This document shows, piece by piece, positions 5,330-7,334 of a stretch of DNA of 7,334 nucleotides (within the stretch, counting starts at the first letter, position 1; each line of letters opens with the position of its first letter). The translations under genes were made by a program, and so were the position numbers. Source of the stretch: an uncultured bacterium (GTDB lineage Bacteria > Hydrogenedentota > Hydrogenedentia > Hydrogenedentales > CAITNO01). The notes under the pieces are model-generated. The model was not told where the DNA came from, ran no database searches, and saw only the letters and a program-made list of their open reading frames with translations. The stretch spans positions 1 through 7,334 of the forward strand of contig CALDSM010000448.1 of NCBI GenBank assembly GCA_937923585.1. The letters are read 5' to 3'.

Positions 5330-7333
5330 ATGGCTTGCAGTAATCAACCCAATCCGATGAACCGGCGGCAGTTTCTTGGCCGCGCAGGGGCGGCGGGTCT
5401 GGCTGCGGGGGGCGTGTTCAGTATCGGCCGGGCGCGGGCGGAATCATCCGGACGGGTGATCATGCTGGGTTTCGACGGCGTGGAGCCGCGCGTGATTGAG
5501 GAGATGCTGAGCCGGGGCGAATTGACCAACCTTGCCGCGCTGCGCGACCAGGGCGGTTTCTATGACCTTGCGTCCACCATTCCGCCGCAGTCGCCGGTGG
5601 CTTGGAACTCGTTCGGCACCTGCAAGAATCCGGGCGGGCACAGCATTTTCGATTTCATCCGCCGCGATCCGCGCGGCAGGTTCGGCCCCATGCCCTTCGT
5701 GGGCACGGGCAAACTGGACCCGGCCAGGTTTGGCGCTGACGGCGCCGTGAGCGATTCGGCACGGGGGGTGAATTACCGCAAGGGCACGCCGTTCTGGTCG
5801 GTGGCGGACGCGCAGGGCCGCAGGTGCAAAATCATCAACGTGCCCTTTGTGTTTCCCGCCGACAATCTGAAGAACGGGCTCATGATCTGCGGGCTGGGCG
5901 TGCCCGACCTGCGGGGGACCACCAGCACCTACTATTCGCTGTCGGACCAGTGGGACGAGGCGCGGCTCAAGAAGAATGTCTCGGGCGGGCGGCGGGTGCG
6001 GCTGACGTTTGACGGCGCGGGGACGGCGGTTTTTTCCGCGCCCGGTCCGCGCAACACGCAGTTTGCCTACGGAGACCCGCGCGCCTTTGCCACGGCGGAC
6101 ATCCGGTTTCAGGTAGACCGCAAGGGCGGCCGGGGCAGCGTCGCGGCGGACGGGAAGACGGTGGAACTGGTTCCCGGCCAGTGGTCCGAGTGGCTGGAAC
6201 TGCATTTCCAGGTGACGGGCAAGTACGCCGTCGAGGGCATCACGCGCTTTTATCCGCTTGAGATCAGCGAGGCTGCGGTGCGGGTCTACATGGCCTGCGT
6301 GCAGTTCCACCCGAAAGCGCCCTATGTGCCCTTCTCGTCGCCGGACAATTTCACCGAAGAGATCCTGGAGCGGTACGGCCTTTTCAAGACGGTCGGCTGG
6401 TCTTATGACACGCACGCGCTGAGTCAGGGCGATTTGGACGAGGATGCGTTTCTCAAGGATGTGGAACAGACGATGGCGTGGCACGAGAAGCTGACGCTGG
6501 ACGAGCTGGACCGGGGCGGCACGGACCTGTTCATCAGCGCATGGACGGCCACGGACCGCATCGGCCACATGTTCTGGCGTTTCCGCGATCCCAAGCACCC
6601 GCTGTATGACGGCGGCGCGCCGGAACGTTTTGCCAGGGCGCTGGAGCTGACCTACAAGAAGGCGGACGAGATTACAGGCAAGGTGATGGCGCGCGTCAAG
6701 GAGGGCGACACGCTGTTTGTGCTGTCCGACCACGGGTTCGGCACGTGGCGGACGGGCTTCGACGTGAATGCCTGGCTGCGCGACAACGGCTACCTGGCCG
6801 TGTCCGACCCGGCGAAGGCGGCGGAAGGGTTCCTGCAGGGTATAGACTGGGCCAAGACAAAGGCCTATTCCGTCGGGCTCAGTTCGCTCTACGTCAACCT
6901 GCGCGGACGCGAGACCTTCGGCGCGGTTGATTCCGGTGAGGCGGACAAAATCGCCGCCGAACTGCGGGACAAGCTGCTCCAAGTGAAAGACCCGGCGACG
7001 GGACAGGCGGTGTTCACGGGGCTGCATTTGCGCGGCGTGTACAAGGGCGAGGCGATGGCAGACGCGCCGGATATGAGCCTCGGCTACAGTGCGGCCTACC
7101 AGAGCGACAAGGGTTGCGCCGTGGGCGGGGTCGGCGAAAAACTGTTCGCGGCCAACGACGACAAGTGGAGCGGCGAGCACGCCTCCACCGACTACGCGCT
7201 GTGTCCCGGGATGCTTTTCACCAACCGCAAACTGGCCAAGGACAAGCCGCACATCCAGGACCTGGGCGTGACGGCGCTGCGGCTGATGGGCGCGGATGTG
7301 CCGGGTGATTACGAGGGCGACAAGATCGTGTGA
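5330..7333 (+). CDS. Tat-exported alkaline phosphatase superfamily protein (type I phosphodiesterase/nucleotide pyrophosphatase-like)
   Basis: The 667-residue product is predicted to be a secreted hydrolase of phosphate mono- or diesters with two metal ions. A Tat signal is clear: RRQFLG (12-17), an Ala/Gly-rich hydrophobic stretch, and an ARA cleavage site after residue 37. The full metal-site pattern of the superfamily is present in order: Asp49 (MLGFDG), a probable nucleophile Ser88 (PPQSPVAW), Asp409 and His413 (TDRIGHMFWR), Asp467-His468 (LSDHGFGTW) and His617 (GEHAS). Between nucleophile and Asp409 lie about 320 residues, longer than the corresponding part of compact bacterial nucleotide pyrophosphatases, with a probably beta-rich insert near 219-325. 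The substrate cannot be named: nucleotides, phospholipid or polymer head groups, or phosphonates are all possible. ATG 5330 is preferred for a weak AGGA 11 bases upstream; ATG 5357 (MNRRQFLG, 658 residues) has no such signal but is equally plausible, and a TTG at 5270 is unlikely. The stop TGA is one base before the window ends. Confidence 0.9.
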   Translation: MACSNQPNPMNRRQFLGRAGAAGLAAGGVFSIGRARAESSGRVIMLGFDGVEPRVIEEMLSRGELTNLAALRDQGGFYDLASTIPPQSPVAWNSFGTCKNPGGHSIFDFIRRDPRGRFGPMPFVGTGKLDPARFGADGAVSDSARGVNYRKGTPFWSVADAQGRRCKIINVPFVFPADNLKNGLMICGLGVPDLRGTTSTYYSLSDQWDEARLKKNVSGGRRVRLTFDGAGTAVFSAPGPRNTQFAYGDPRAFATADIRFQVDRKGGRGSVAADGKTVELVPGQWSEWLELHFQVTGKYAVEGITRFYPLEISEAAVRVYMACVQFHPKAPYVPFSSPDNFTEEILERYGLFKTVGWSYDTHALSQGDLDEDAFLKDVEQTMAWHEKLTLDELDRGGTDLFISAWTATDRIGHMFWRFRDPKHPLYDGGAPERFARALELTYKKADEITGKVMARVKEGDTLFVLSDHGFGTWRTGFDVNAWLRDNGYLAVSDPAKAAEGFLQGIDWAKTKAYSVGLSSLYVNLRGRETFGAVDSGEADKIAAELRDKLLQVKDPATGQAVFTGLHLRGVYKGEAMADAPDMSLGYSAAYQSDKGCAVGGVGEKLFAANDDKWSGEHASTDYALCPGMLFTNRKLAKDKPHIQDLGVTALRLMGADVPGDYEGDKIV

Positions 7334-7334
7334 G

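Noticed and set aside
5444..7252. A 602-codon open frame on the minus strand opposite the phosphodiesterase gene.
   Set aside because: It has the same codon-register antisense effect. The plus-strand frame carries a signal peptide and a complete set of catalytic motifs.

Overview
The window is GC-rich bacterial chromosomal DNA carrying five protein-coding genes and short intergenic gaps. No RNA gene, CRISPR array, insertion sequence or phage gene is visible. Three of the genes have clear Shine-Dalgarno sequences (AAGGAG, AAGGAG and AAGGTG). The acetolactate synthase reads GYSGG and NEQGAG where most enzymes read GYPGG and HEQGA; from memory this variant resembles enzymes of the PVC/Hydrogenedentes-like part of the tree. 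That placement is weak and no phylum is claimed.

Left part, minus strand (1-3470): ribosomal protein S1 (rpsA) is read leftwards from a recognisable sigma-70-type promoter. It ends at a textbook intrinsic terminator (1369-1405). After 66 bases with no clear promoter comes the large subunit of acetolactate synthase (ilvB-type), whose last part lies beyond the left edge. The rpsA leader starts almost directly with a small GC hairpin followed by seven U.

Right part, plus strand (3506-7333): pcm, the protein-repair enzyme L-isoaspartyl O-methyltransferase, starts divergently from rpsA. It is followed, after a 194-base gap holding a G9 tract and an AT-rich promoter-like stretch, by a primary-like (group 2) sigma-70 factor. 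Then comes a Tat-exported metal-dependent phosphodiesterase/phosphatase of the alkaline phosphatase superfamily, complete to its TGA one base before the window ends.

How the genes fit together: rpsA and ilvB are growth functions (translation and branched-chain amino acid synthesis). The pair pcm plus alternative sigma factor recalls the proteobacterial pcm-nlpD-rpoS neighbourhood, in which repair of aged proteins sits beside the stationary-phase/stress sigma factor. If the neighbourhood holds in relatives, it would suggest that this sigma factor is a stress or stationary-phase regulator. This is the most interesting inference here. Otherwise the window is mainly housekeeping, and I found no clearly novel multi-gene system.
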